From Pedobacter mucosus (lineage in GTDB: Bacteria; Bacteroidota; Bacteroidia; Sphingobacteriales; Sphingobacteriaceae): a stretch of 64,000 bases of DNA. Below the pieces are notes generated by a model that did no database searches, was not told the origin of the DNA, and saw only the letters and a list, made by a program, of their open reading frames with translations. Positions 44,745-53,369 of the stretch are shown piece by piece; the first letter of the stretch is position 1, and each line of letters starts with the position of its first letter. A program made the position numbers and the translations under genes. The stretch is taken from NCBI RefSeq assembly GCF_022200785.1, contig NZ_CP087585.1, forward strand, positions 4,650,001-4,714,000, written 5' to 3'.

Positions 44745-46295
44745 ATGGCAAATACGACTATTAGCATGAGCAAGATAAGACAGATTCTCAGAATGTACAG
44801 CCAGGGGCGAAGCAAGCTTTCCATAGCGACCCAGGTCGGTGTTTCCCGCAATACAGCAAAAAGATACTTCAGTGCGTTTGATTCCGGTGGGTGTACATTT
44901 GAACAGATAAATGCACTTAATGACAAGGAGCTTGAGGATTTTTTTGGAAAGAGCCGGGAACGGGCACCCGATAGCCGTCTTTTAACTTTACAACGTTGTT
45001 TTCCTGGTATTGACAAAGAACTTAAACGCACTGGGGTAACCCGTGTGATGCTCTGGGAAGCTTATCTAAAGGAATTTCCCAATGGCTTTCATTACACGCA
45101 GTTCTGCTTCTATTATAACCAGTGGAAGTCCCGTGTGAACCCGGTGATGCACCTTGACCACAAGGCGGGCGATAAACTCTTTGTTGATTTTGCCGGACAG
45201 AAACTCTCCATTGTTGACCAGGAAACCGGTGAGGTGATTGATGTCGAGGTATTCGTTGCCATCCTTGGTGCCAGCCAGCTTACCTATGTGGAGGCCGTAC
45301 TCACACAACAGAAAGAAGACTTTATATCTGCGTGCGAGAATACATTCCATTATATTGGTGGGGTCTCAGCGGCCATTGTTCCCGATAACCTCAAGGCAGC
45401 GGTAACCAAGAGCAACAAATACGAGCCTACCCTGAACGAGACCTTTGCGGATTTTGCCGACCATTACGGAACAACTATTCTGCCGGCACGGGCATACCGC
45501 CCAAGGGACAAGGCGCTTGTAGAAGGGGCTGTCAAGATCGCCTATAGCCGGATCTATGCGCCGTTGAGAAAACATGTCTTCCACTCCCTTACAGAATTGA
45601 ACGCCGCGATACTTGTGGCGCTTGAGGTGCACAATAGCCAGCCACTTAAGGGAAGAAACTATAGCAGGCGCCTCCAGTTCGAGGAAATTGAGCGGGAGGC
45701 ACTCAATCCCTTGCCAGTACTGAAATACGAGTTCAAGAAACAGCACCATGCAACGGTGATGAAGAACGGACACGTCAATCTTGGTCCCGACAAGCATTAT
45801 TATAGCGTCCCTTTTCGTTTTATAGGTAAAAAGGTCAAGATACTCTACTCCCGGTCAAATGTGGAGATCTTCTATCACTATGAGCGCATAGCGATGCATA
45901 AGCGGATTAAAAGCCCCTATAGTTACACCACCGATAAGGACCATATGGCCACTACCCATAAGTTCGTGACGGACTGGACACCGGACCGTTTTCTGGAGTG
46001 GGCATCCAGCATAGATGAGGACGTCAGGCTTTATATCCTCAAGATACTCGACAGAAAACAACATCCTGAGCAGGCTTATAAATCATGCGTGGGCATATTA
46101 AGCTTTGCGAAGAAGGCTGGGAACCAGCGGCTGATCAATGCCTGCAGACGGGCCCTTGGCTTTGGGATATACAGTTATAAAACCATACAGACCATACTTG
46201 AGCGCAACCTTGACCAGTATGAGGAAAGCCTGTTCGCCGATGAACTGCCAATGCCATCCCATGACAACATCCGTGGGGGCGATTACTACAAATAA
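44745..46295 (+). CDS. istA: IS21-family transposase IstA
   Basis: 516 residues. An N-terminal helix-turn-helix (KIRQILRMYSQGRSKLSIA then TQVGVSRNTAKRY) precedes the DDE core: KLFVDFAGQKL (first Asp), AAIVPDNLKAAVTK (second Asp) and RPRDKALVEGAVKI (Glu). A C-terminal β-domain (HYYSVPFRFIGKKVKILY) follows. It cuts and joins the IS ends with the help of IstB. Intact, 18 bases before istB. Confidence 0.93.
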   Translation: MANTTISMSKIRQILRMYSQGRSKLSIATQVGVSRNTAKRYFSAFDSGGCTFEQINALNDKELEDFFGKSRERAPDSRLLTLQRCFPGIDKELKRTGVTRVMLWEAYLKEFPNGFHYTQFCFYYNQWKSRVNPVMHLDHKAGDKLFVDFAGQKLSIVDQETGEVIDVEVFVAILGASQLTYVEAVLTQQKEDFISACENTFHYIGGVSAAIVPDNLKAAVTKSNKYEPTLNETFADFADHYGTTILPARAYRPRDKALVEGAVKIAYSRIYAPLRKHVFHSLTELNAAILVALEVHNSQPLKGRNYSRRLQFEEIEREALNPLPVLKYEFKKQHHATVMKNGHVNLGPDKHYYSVPFRFIGKKVKILYSRSNVEIFYHYERIAMHKRIKSPYSYTTDKDHMATTHKFVTDWTPDRFLEWASSIDEDVRLYILKILDRKQHPEQAYKSCVGILSFAKKAGNQRLINACRRALGFGIYSYKTIQTILERNLDQYEESLFADELPMPSHDNIRGGDYYK

Positions 46296-46313
46296 CCTTA
46301 AAACCATATAAAG

Positions 46314-47063
46314 ATGAATACGAATACACTTGACAAAATGCGAAGGCTGAAGTTCTACGGAATGTTCCATGCCTTCAAGAGCAGTATTGAAACCGGGCAG
46401 ACCACAGAGTATACCGCTGATGAGCTGTTGGCCCATCTAATAGAGGCTGAATGGGATGACAGGCAAAACCGAAAGATTGAACGCCAGATCCTTTATGCCA
46501 GGTTCCGTTACAAGGCATCTATCGAGGATCTGCATTATCATGTAGAAAGAAGTATTGACAGGAACCAGATTATGAGATTGGCGGACTGTACCTTCATCGA
46601 CAGGTTTGAAAACCTACTCATAACAGGAAGTACTGGGATAGGAAAAAGTTATCTTGCCTCAGCAATCGGTTATCAGGCATGTATGCTCGGTTACAGGGTT
46701 CTGTATGGAAGTACACCAAAGCTGTTCGCAAAGTTAAAGATGGCAAAGGCTGACGGATCTTATATCAAAGAGGTCTCACGTATTGAAAAACAACAGCTTC
46801 TGATACTGGACGATTTCGGGATACAGCCATTTGACTCACAAAGTAGGGCTGCCCTTATGGAGATCATTGAGGATAGGCATGGTAAGACATCTCTTATTAT
46901 AACATCACAGCTGCCGGTAAGTAAATGGCATGAGGTAATTGGAGAAAAAACGATTGCAGATGCAATCTTGGACAGGATTGTTCACGATGCCCACAGGATA
47001 GAACTCAAGGGCGAATCGATGCGCAAGAAAAGAACCGTTGCTCCCGAAAATACCTATCTGTAA
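46314..47063 (+). CDS. istB: IS21-family helper ATPase IstB
   Basis: 249 residues of the AAA+/DnaC-like class. Walker A GSTGIGKSYLASAIG lies near residue 105 and Walker B LLILDDFGIQP near 158, followed by the arginine-finger region DAILDRIVHDAHRIEL. It remodels IstA and target DNA. The gene is intact, so this IS copy looks capable of moving. Confidence 0.93.
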   Translation: MNTNTLDKMRRLKFYGMFHAFKSSIETGQTTEYTADELLAHLIEAEWDDRQNRKIERQILYARFRYKASIEDLHYHVERSIDRNQIMRLADCTFIDRFENLLITGSTGIGKSYLASAIGYQACMLGYRVLYGSTPKLFAKLKMAKADGSYIKEVSRIEKQQLLILDDFGIQPFDSQSRAALMEIIEDRHGKTSLIITSQLPVSKWHEVIGEKTIADAILDRIVHDAHRIELKGESMRKKRTVAPENTYL

Positions 47064-47155
47064 AAATTACTTTTAAATCATTACTTTTGACATCATACCT
47101 ATAGCATCTGCTGCACTCGTTCGCCAGCAATTCAGGTGGTCAGTTTGCCACGGAA

Positions 47156-48277
47156 TCACATGGTCAGTTTCTCCGAAATATACACACCATTACTCAAAGT
47201 TACTGTAGTTGCAAACGTATGTCGAGCTAAATGAAATGTTAAATTTTGAGTTATACCACATATGTCTGCTATCTCCTTTAGATATGCATTTGTCTTCTGG
47301 TTGCTCAATACAGGTAGTACAAGGTTCTCGTACTCCAATTTGGGATGTTCAGCATACTTAGCCATAAGTATTAGCGCAGGTTTCAGTAGCGGAATTCTGC
47401 AGGAATTATTGTTTTTCTCACGTTTTGTGAAAATCCAGCTCTTTCCGTCAACTCCAGTAACAATGTCAGCTCGTTTCAAGCTCTTAACATCTGCATAAGC
47501 TAGACCAGTATAACAGCAAAACAAAAATATATCCCTTACTTGTGATAGCCGTTCAATTGTCAATCGCTTATTTGTAATCTCATCTAATTGATGTTGTGTC
47601 AAAAATTCGCGTTCCTTGGCTTTTACCTTAACCTTATACATAATGAATGGATTCTCCTTAAGCCATTTATTCTTTATAGCATGATTCACAATCTTTTTAA
47701 GATGCTTGATATACTTGGCGGCCGAAACTTCCACACAGTTACAAACAGTCTTTAGGTAAAAGTTGAAATCAGCAATAAATGCATAATCTAGCTGCAATAG
47801 ATCTATGTCAATAGTTTTATATTGTTGAAGGATAAAATTCTTAAGGTGTTTTTCGGTTGTCTTATAACCTTTTAATGTATTTTCCTTGAAATCATGCCCT
47901 AACAACTCTTTCATTTTTCGGTTGTGTTCGTTTAGTAGCCCAAGTAGCATGTATTTTTTTTCGGCTATCTCAATACCTAAAAATTTGTTCTTTAGGGATT
48001 CGGCATTGATTAACGCCCTTTGCTTTAGCATAGATGTATGTGCTTCTTCTACTTGACGTTCAATCTCATCTAAATAGGTATTTAGAAGTTTCGTGCTTTC
48101 TTTAGTACCCTTTTCTCTGTTAGAACGCGAGCACCACCTTTCAGGGTCGCAGGCTCGTCCAACTGAAACTTCTTTAGGATTACCATTTATGGTTATCCTC
48201 ATGTAGATTGATTTAGGGCCTAATTTGTAATTTTTAGGCTTTTTTAGATAAAATAAGATACTATAGTTTGTGTTCAT
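47156..48277 (-). pseudogene. int: Island integrase (tyrosine recombinase) truncated by IS21
   Basis: 373 residues. The N-terminal arm-binding region (FYLKKPKNYKLGPKSIYMRI), a SAM-like core-binding domain (~110-210) and most of the catalytic domain are intact: Arg region CCYTGLAYADVKSL and HLARH (His349, Arg352). The sequence then ends TTVTLSNGV followed by YISEKLTM, the last eight residues being encoded by the IS21 right end. The catalytic Tyr, ~40 residues further on in relatives, is missing, and its coding sequence is not found beyond the IS left end either. The protein cannot catalyse strand exchange. Confidence 0.85.
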
Positions 48278-48375
48278 AACAAGTTAATTATCGTTAACAA
48301 AATTAAGCTTGCAATTTATAGAAATCAAGATGTTCATCGTTTGAACAGGTTGATTTACAGGAAGATGTGTCGTTT

Positions 48376-48424
48376 CCAGTGAGTCATTAATGAGTCAATA
48401 GTGACTCACTGAAATACTCACTGG
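48376..48424. promoter_or_regulatory. Nested inverted repeats between int and the att site
   Basis: CCAGTGAGT (48376-48384) pairs with ACTCACTGG (48416-48424). Four copies of a TGAGTCA/GTGAGT-like heptamer occur, two in each orientation. The position between int and the att core fits arm-type or directionality-factor sites, or the int operator. Inference. Confidence 0.45.
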
Positions 48425-48465
48425 AATTTTGCGTTTTATTGCAAAATATGAGATTTTGTTAAAAC

Positions 48466-48501
48466 AAAAAAGCCTGTAAATCATTGATTTACAGGCTTTT
48501 T
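48466..48501. terminator. Hairpin downstream of tRNA-Glu, inside the island end
   Basis: AAAAGCCTGTAAATCA (48468-48483) pairs exactly with 48485-48500; A-run before and T-run after. It lies 23 bases from the tRNA 3' end and can replace the terminator that the island separated from the tRNA. Confidence 0.8.
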
Positions 48502-48523
48502 ATAGTTTTTGACTCTTGTTACA

Positions 48524-48545
48524 GTAGCCCGCAGGGGAATCGAAC
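48524..48545. repeat. attR: 22-bp repeat inside tRNA-Glu
   Basis: Identical to 36154-36175. Island insertion rebuilt the 3' end of this tRNA gene. Confidence 0.9.
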
Positions 48546-48596
48546 CCCTATTTCCAGAATGAAAATCTGACGTCCTAACCGGTAGACGAGCGGGCC
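48525..48596 (-). tRNA. tRNA-Glu (UUC)
   Basis: 72 nt. Acceptor GGCCCGC/GCGGGCT closes (G1-U72), the anticodon loop is TTTTCAT (TTC) and the T-arm is GGGGTTCGATTCCCC. CCA is not encoded. Its 3' end is the island target. Confidence 0.95.
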
Positions 48597-48630
48597 ATTT
48601 AATATAAAGAGTGTCTTTCAACTCTTTTGG

Positions 48631-48703
<73 letters not shown>

Positions 48704-49254
48704 CTCTATTTTATACTTCAAATACTGCGTTTGAAGGATTGCAAAGGTAGAAATTAATTTGACATTTGCAAAAACTAATCAACAAATAATTAAATATATT
48801 TTTCATTTAATTCTTATCACTCCTTATAGTTTTTACAAATTGTAAATTTCATCAACCATTCTATGTTGATAGTGAGGACTTTGACTTTTGTCCGCTCCTA
48901 TCAATATTAATGCATTAATTAACACTTTAAATTTTTATTTAGCATAAATAATACTATCTGTTAATATATCTACCTAGTTATAGAATATCTATTAGACATC
49001 GCTATATCTTGATTTTTTTCAAGATAATGAGATCTGATATTTTAATTATTATTGATTAAACAAAAATTCTTTCTACAACGACGAAAATATCCGTTAAATA
49101 CTAAATACCCTTGAACAAGAGATTGGTTTGCGAAATTCAAGATTTGAATCTAATTGCAAGGAAGATTTTGAAAAGATTTGTTAATAATTTGCTATACCAT
49201 AATGTGAAACAGATTAATCACAAGAAATGCGCTTTTATGGTCAGCGATTTGCTG
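48704..49254. other. Spacer between the two tRNA pairs
   Basis: 551 AT-rich bases. I see no gene or repeat. Its left part should hold the promoter of the first tRNA pair. Confidence 0.6.
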
Positions 49255-49326
49255 TAGCCCGTAGGGGAATCGAACCCCTGTTTCCAGAATGAAAATCTGG
49301 CGTCCTCACCCCTAGACGAACGGGCC
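49255..49326 (-). tRNA. tRNA-Glu (UUC), second copy
   Basis: 72 nt. Acceptor GGCCCGT/ACGGGCT, anticodon loop TTTTCAT. It differs from the first copy in the D-loop, acceptor and anticodon stem, so the two are not a recent identical duplication. No island copy of this 3' end exists in the window. Confidence 0.95.
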
Positions 49327-49410
49327 AGTAAATTAAGTCAAAAGTTACTTAGTTTTAAATTTTAGTCTAGAATTAGACTTATCACTTACAACTTCAAACT
49401 TTCTTTTGGG

Positions 49411-49483
<73 letters not shown>

Positions 49484-49593
49484 CTTTATACAATTCGTAA
49501 TGCCAAAATTAAATCCTTAACTCCATTTCCGAATTGGAATGCAAAGATATAATTCGTTTCTTTGCAACACAAGTTTTTTTTAAAATAAATTTA

Positions 49594-50490
49594 ATGGCGC
49601 ATAAAGCAGGTTTTGTAAGTATAATAGGTAAACCAAATGTGGGTAAATCGACCCTCATGAATGTGCTTGTAGGCGAGCGACTTAGTATCATTACGCCTAA
49701 AGCTCAAACTACCCGTCACCGTATTTTGGGTATTGTAAATGAAGAAGATTATCAGATTGTTTTTTCTGATACACCAGGAGTTATCAAACCAAAATACAGC
49801 TTACAAGAGAGTATGATGAGTTTTGTTAACGGCTCTTTAACCGATGCCGACGTACTTTTATTCGTAACTGATATTAACGAACAGTTTGATGAGGAGGATG
49901 TTATGGAAAAGATTTTGAACAGAGGTATTCCAACGATTGTTCTAATTAATAAGATAGATAAAGCGCAGCAGGAACAGGTAGACGAGAAGATTAATTACTG
50001 GCAAGAAAAATTAAATCCAGCATCAATTCATGCAATTTCTGCATTACACAAACATAATCTTGATGGAATCCTAGATCTTATTTTAGAAATGTTGCCAGAA
50101 CATCCAGCATATTATGATAAAGAAGATTATACCGATCGTTCGGAACGTTTCTTCGTTTCAGAAATGATCCGCGAAAAAATCTTTTTAAATTATCAAAAAG
50201 AAATCCCATATAGTACCGAAGTAATTATTAAGAGCTTTAAAGAGGAAGAACTTAAAAACGGCAAAGGCGAAATGATTAGAATCAGTGCAGAAATCGTGGT
50301 CGAACGCGATTCGCAAAAAAATATTTTGATTGGTACAGCCGGAAGCATGCTTAAGAAAGTAGGCACCGAAGCTCGATTGGAAATCGAAAAGTTTTTAGGT
50401 AAAAAAATCTTCTTGGAAATGTTTGTAAAAGTAATTCCCGATTGGAGAAGCAAAAAGAACTATCTTAAAAGCTTTGGTTACGATAATTAA
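49594..50490 (+). CDS. era: GTPase Era
   Basis: 298 residues from the ATG at 49594, which gives the normal start MAHKAGFVSIIGKPNVGKST. An ATG at 49534 would add 20 unusual residues. G1 GKPNVGKS, G3 DTPG (SDTPGVIKP), G4 INKID and a C-terminal KH domain (GSMLKKVGTEARLEIEKFLGKKIFLEMFVKV) are present. It binds the 3' end of 16S rRNA during 30S assembly. It precedes der, a common pair in this phylum. Confidence 0.96.
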   Translation: MAHKAGFVSIIGKPNVGKSTLMNVLVGERLSIITPKAQTTRHRILGIVNEEDYQIVFSDTPGVIKPKYSLQESMMSFVNGSLTDADVLLFVTDINEQFDEEDVMEKILNRGIPTIVLINKIDKAQQEQVDEKINYWQEKLNPASIHAISALHKHNLDGILDLILEMLPEHPAYYDKEDYTDRSERFFVSEMIREKIFLNYQKEIPYSTEVIIKSFKEEELKNGKGEMIRISAEIVVERDSQKNILIGTAGSMLKKVGTEARLEIEKFLGKKIFLEMFVKVIPDWRSKKNYLKSFGYDN

Positions 50491-50493
50491 CTG

Positions 50494-50501
50494 TACCTTT
50501 G
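50494..50501 (+). promoter_or_regulatory. -7 box upstream of der
   Basis: TACCTTTG, exact TAnnTTTG, four bases after the era stop; the der leader would be ~145 nt. Confidence 0.5.
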
Positions 50502-50653
50502 CAGGCCTTAATAAAAGGGTTAACGACTGATATTCAGTACAAGTAGTTTTTAGATCATTTTTTATAAAATCTATAATTAACAACTGAAATTTATCGCTAA
50601 TTATTGAGCATAACATAACGTTCCAACACAGTAACGTTCCAACAACAACACCC

Positions 50654-51955
50654 ATGAGTAACATTATCGCCATCGTAGGCAGGCCAAACGTAGGCAAGAG
50701 CACCCTTTTTAATAGATTGACTGAAAGTCGCAAAGCAATTGTTGATGATATGAGCGGCGTAACCCGCGATAGGCATTATGGAGTGGGTGAGTGGACGGAT
50801 AAACAATTTACCGTTATTGATACAGGTGGTTATGTAGCCAATTCTGAAGATGTTTATGAAGCCGCAATTCGTGAGCAAGTAATGATTGCCATCGAAGAAG
50901 CAAGTGTTTTAATCTTTATGGTTGATGTAACTACCGGCATTACAGATTTAGATGACGACATTGCACAGGTTCTTCGCCGAAGTAATAAACCAGTTTTCGT
51001 AACCGCAAATAAAGTAGATAATACTGCATTACATAGCGAGATCAGTACTTTTTATGGCTTTGGCTTAGGTGAGGTTTATCCATTATCATCTATGACAGGT
51101 TCTGGAACTGGCGAACTTTTAGATGAAATTATTACTCATTTTGAAGATGTTGTCGAAGAGGAAAATGCTTTACCAAAAATTACCATCGCTGGTCGGCCAA
51201 ACGTTGGTAAATCATCTTTGGTTAATGCCTTAATTGGTAAAGAGCGTAATATTGTAACCGCGAATGCAGGTACAACCCGCGATTCGATTAAGATCCACTA
51301 CAACCAATTCGGTCACGAATTTATGTTGATTGATACTGCTGGTTTACGTAAAAAAACCAAGGTAAAAGAAAATCTTGAGTTTTATTCAGTAATGCGTACT
51401 ATTAAGGCCATTGAAGAAGCCGATGTAGTGGTAATTATGATTGATGCTGTTGAGGGTATCGAAAGTCAGGATATCAACATTTTTCATTTAGCAGAAAAGA
51501 ATAAAAAAGGTATTGTTATTTTAGTTAACAAGTGGGATTTGGTAGAAAAAAATACGCAAACCATGAAGGCTTTCGAAGAAGCAATTCACGAACGTATCCG
51601 TCCTTTTACTGATGTTCCAATTGTATTTACTTCCGTTTTAAACAAGCAACGTATTTTTAAAGCAATTGAAGTGGCGTTGGAAGTGGCTGCAAATCGTAGT
51701 AAAAAGGTTCCAACATCAAAATTAAATGATGTGATGTTACCGCTTATCGAGAAATTTCCACCACCTGCATTAAAAGGAAAACATATTAAAATTAAATACA
51801 TCACTCAAATTAATGCGACTTCGCCAATGTTTGCTTTCTTTTGCAACTTGCCTCAGTATATTAAAGATCCCTATAAACGTTTTATTGAAAATAAATTGAG
51901 AGAGCATTTTGATTTTTCAGGTGCACCAATTCAAATTTATTTCAGACAGAAATAA
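50654..51955 (+). CDS. der: Ribosome-assembly GTPase Der (EngA)
   Basis: 433 residues. Two consecutive GTPase domains: G1 [13 protein letters not shown] near residue 8 and [13 protein letters not shown] near residue 180; G3 DTGGYV and DTAGLRKK; G4 ANKVD and VNKWD. A C-terminal KH-like domain follows ([20 protein letters not shown]). It acts in 50S maturation. Complete. Confidence 0.97.
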   Translation: MSNIIAIVGRPNVGKSTLFNRLTESRKAIVDDMSGVTRDRHYGVGEWTDKQFTVIDTGGYVANSEDVYEAAIREQVMIAIEEASVLIFMVDVTTGITDLDDDIAQVLRRSNKPVFVTANKVDNTALHSEISTFYGFGLGEVYPLSSMTGSGTGELLDEIITHFEDVVEEENALPKITIAGRPNVGKSSLVNALIGKERNIVTANAGTTRDSIKIHYNQFGHEFMLIDTAGLRKKTKVKENLEFYSVMRTIKAIEEADVVVIMIDAVEGIESQDINIFHLAEKNKKGIVILVNKWDLVEKNTQTMKAFEEAIHERIRPFTDVPIVFTSVLNKQRIFKAIEVALEVAANRSKKVPTSKLNDVMLPLIEKFPPPALKGKHIKIKYITQINATSPMFAFFCNLPQYIKDPYKRFIENKLREHFDFSGAPIQIYFRQK

Positions 51956-52153
51956 GACTAGATTTATAATTATTAGAAAAGCAGGGCTTGTATTCCATCG
52001 GTGAATTCTGCCCTGCTTTTGTTTCAATCTTTTTTGAAGGAAAAAAGTATTTCCACGTCAATCAGGTTTACCTAATTTAGATTGTAATTTTAAAAAGGTC
52101 AGCATTCTTTCATTTGCCAAGTTAAAATTTAACTAATCTCCTTACCTTTAATT

Positions 52154-52663
52154 ATGCAAATCCAAGTTTTAAATAGTCTTCCAACTGATATCGACACCAT
52201 ATTCCAATTTTATGATATGGCTGTAGCCCATCAAAAAAAGGTCTTTAATAAGCATTGGCAAGGCTTCAGTTTAGAACTGGTTCATACTGAAGTAGCTGAA
52301 AACAGGCAATATAAAATCTTGGTTGATGGCGTTGTTGCCTGTGTATTTGCAGTCACCTTTAACGATAAATTAATTTGGGCAGATCGCGATCACGATTCGA
52401 TTTACATCCACAGGATTGTAACGCATCCTGAGTATAGAGGATATTCTTTTGTTAAAGAAATTATTAAATGGGCTAAAGAATTTGCAATAGCAAATGGAAT
52501 AAAATATATACGAATGGATACTTGGGCAGATAACGAAAAACTGCTTGAATATTATACTAGCTGCGGTTTTGACTTTGTTGGGGTGGTAACGATGGAACAA
52601 ACAAAAGGCTTGCCTAAACATTATGAAGGCATAAGTTTAAGCTTATTTGAAATTATAGTTTAG
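52154..52663 (+). CDS. GNAT-family N-acetyltransferase
   Basis: 169 residues. Motif A reads IYIHRIVTHPEYRGYSFVKEIIKWA, with RGYSF in place of the usual Q/RxxGxG, and motif B IKYIRMDTWADNEKLLEYYTSCGFDFVG. The altered pyrophosphate loop may weaken acetyl-CoA binding or simply be a variant. Substrate unknown. Convergent with the next GNAT gene. Confidence 0.82.
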   Translation: MQIQVLNSLPTDIDTIFQFYDMAVAHQKKVFNKHWQGFSLELVHTEVAENRQYKILVDGVVACVFAVTFNDKLIWADRDHDSIYIHRIVTHPEYRGYSFVKEIIKWAKEFAIANGIKYIRMDTWADNEKLLEYYTSCGFDFVGVVTMEQTKGLPKHYEGISLSLFEIIV

Positions 52664-52690
52664 CCCTCTTTTCTTTATTAATTAGAATTT

Positions 52691-53197
52691 TTAAAGAATT
52701 AATTTCCAGGTAAACATTCCTTCGCCTTCGCCAAATTGCACAAAATTATTTTTTTGTAGGATAGAATAATTAGCCATATTATCCTGAACAGTTGTTGCGT
52801 AAATAGATTTTACCTTTGGTTGTTCTCTTGCCCATTGTATTATTCTGGCAACGGCTTCAATCATAAATCCTTTGCCTCTAAATTCTTCATAAGTACCATA
52901 ACCAATTTCAATTTCTCCTTCTTGATCAGGTTTGCCAACGAAACTTAGGTCGCCAACAATCTTATTATCAGCCTTGGAAATAATAATCCAAAGCGTATTG
53001 AACATATATTCGCTATCCTGATCGTGTACATTTGGAAGTGTAGATTGTGCTAAAGCTTTTTGCAAGTTTGGTGTAATACTTCTTTTGCTCGGTATCAAAC
53101 CAAATTCTTTTTCTAAAGAAGAATCATCTTCTATATACTTTTGTAATTGATTGTGTTTAAGTGGTTTTAAAATGAGGCGTTCAGTTTCAATCATCAT
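52691..53197 (-). CDS. RimJ/RimL-type GNAT acetyltransferase
   Basis: 168 residues. The start IETERLILKPL and the motif IEIGYGTYEEFRGKGFMIEAV (RGKGF acetyl-CoA loop), then NYSILQKNNFVQFGEGEGMFTWKL, are typical of Acetyltransf_3 proteins that modify ribosomal protein termini or small molecules. Two adjacent ATGs (53197 and 53194) are equally likely starts. Confidence 0.86.
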   Translation of the reverse strand: MMIETERLILKPLKHNQLQKYIEDDSSLEKEFGLIPSKRSITPNLQKALAQSTLPNVHDQDSEYMFNTLWIIISKADNKIVGDLSFVGKPDQEGEIEIGYGTYEEFRGKGFMIEAVARIIQWAREQPKVKSIYATTVQDNMANYSILQKNNFVQFGEGEGMFTWKLIL

Positions 53198-53369
53198 GCA
53201 AAGTTTAAAGCTTAACCGAATTTATACTATTTGAGTTTTTAAAACCGGTTTTATTATTAAACCTTATTGAAATAACACTGAAGCTTTTCGCGGAACTATA
53301 ATGAACAGCAGGGCTAACATGAATATGTTGTTTCCAAGCATTTCGATCTAAATCGCTTGAGAAATTGGC

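Larger units (their letters stand above)
44591..47179 (+). mobile_element. IS21-family insertion sequence (~2.6 kb)
   Basis: It carries istA and istB. The left end (from ~44591, ATTTCGCTGAAATTGACCA) and the right end (to ~47179, reverse complement ATTTCGGAGAAACTGACCA) are inverted repeats with about 16 of 19 matches. Further TGACCA repeats follow inside: about four on the left (44603-44682) and two on the right (47135-47170), the multiple terminal repeats typical of IS21. It is more GC-rich than its surroundings. Target duplications are not clear, and the exact ends are uncertain by a few bases. Confidence 0.85.
36154..48545. mobile_element. Genomic island integrated in tRNA-Glu (~12.4 kb)
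   Basis: Bounded by the 22-bp direct repeats at 36154-36175 and 48524-48545. A tyrosine-recombinase gene lies just inside the right end beside the tRNA, as expected. Contents differ from the flanks: pseudogenes, long non-coding stretches, an IS21 element, excisionase-like regulators and sporadically distributed genes. No conjugation genes are visible, so it is an integrative element that is mobilisable at most. The integrase is truncated (see 47156). Confidence 0.85.

Noticed and set aside
44480..45031. 183-codon minus-strand ORF over the IS21 left end
   Set aside because: It is antisense to istA and crosses the IS boundary; composition is that of a shadow frame.
45066..46436. Several minus-strand ORFs inside IS21
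   Set aside because: They are shadow frames of the GC-richer istA and istB genes.
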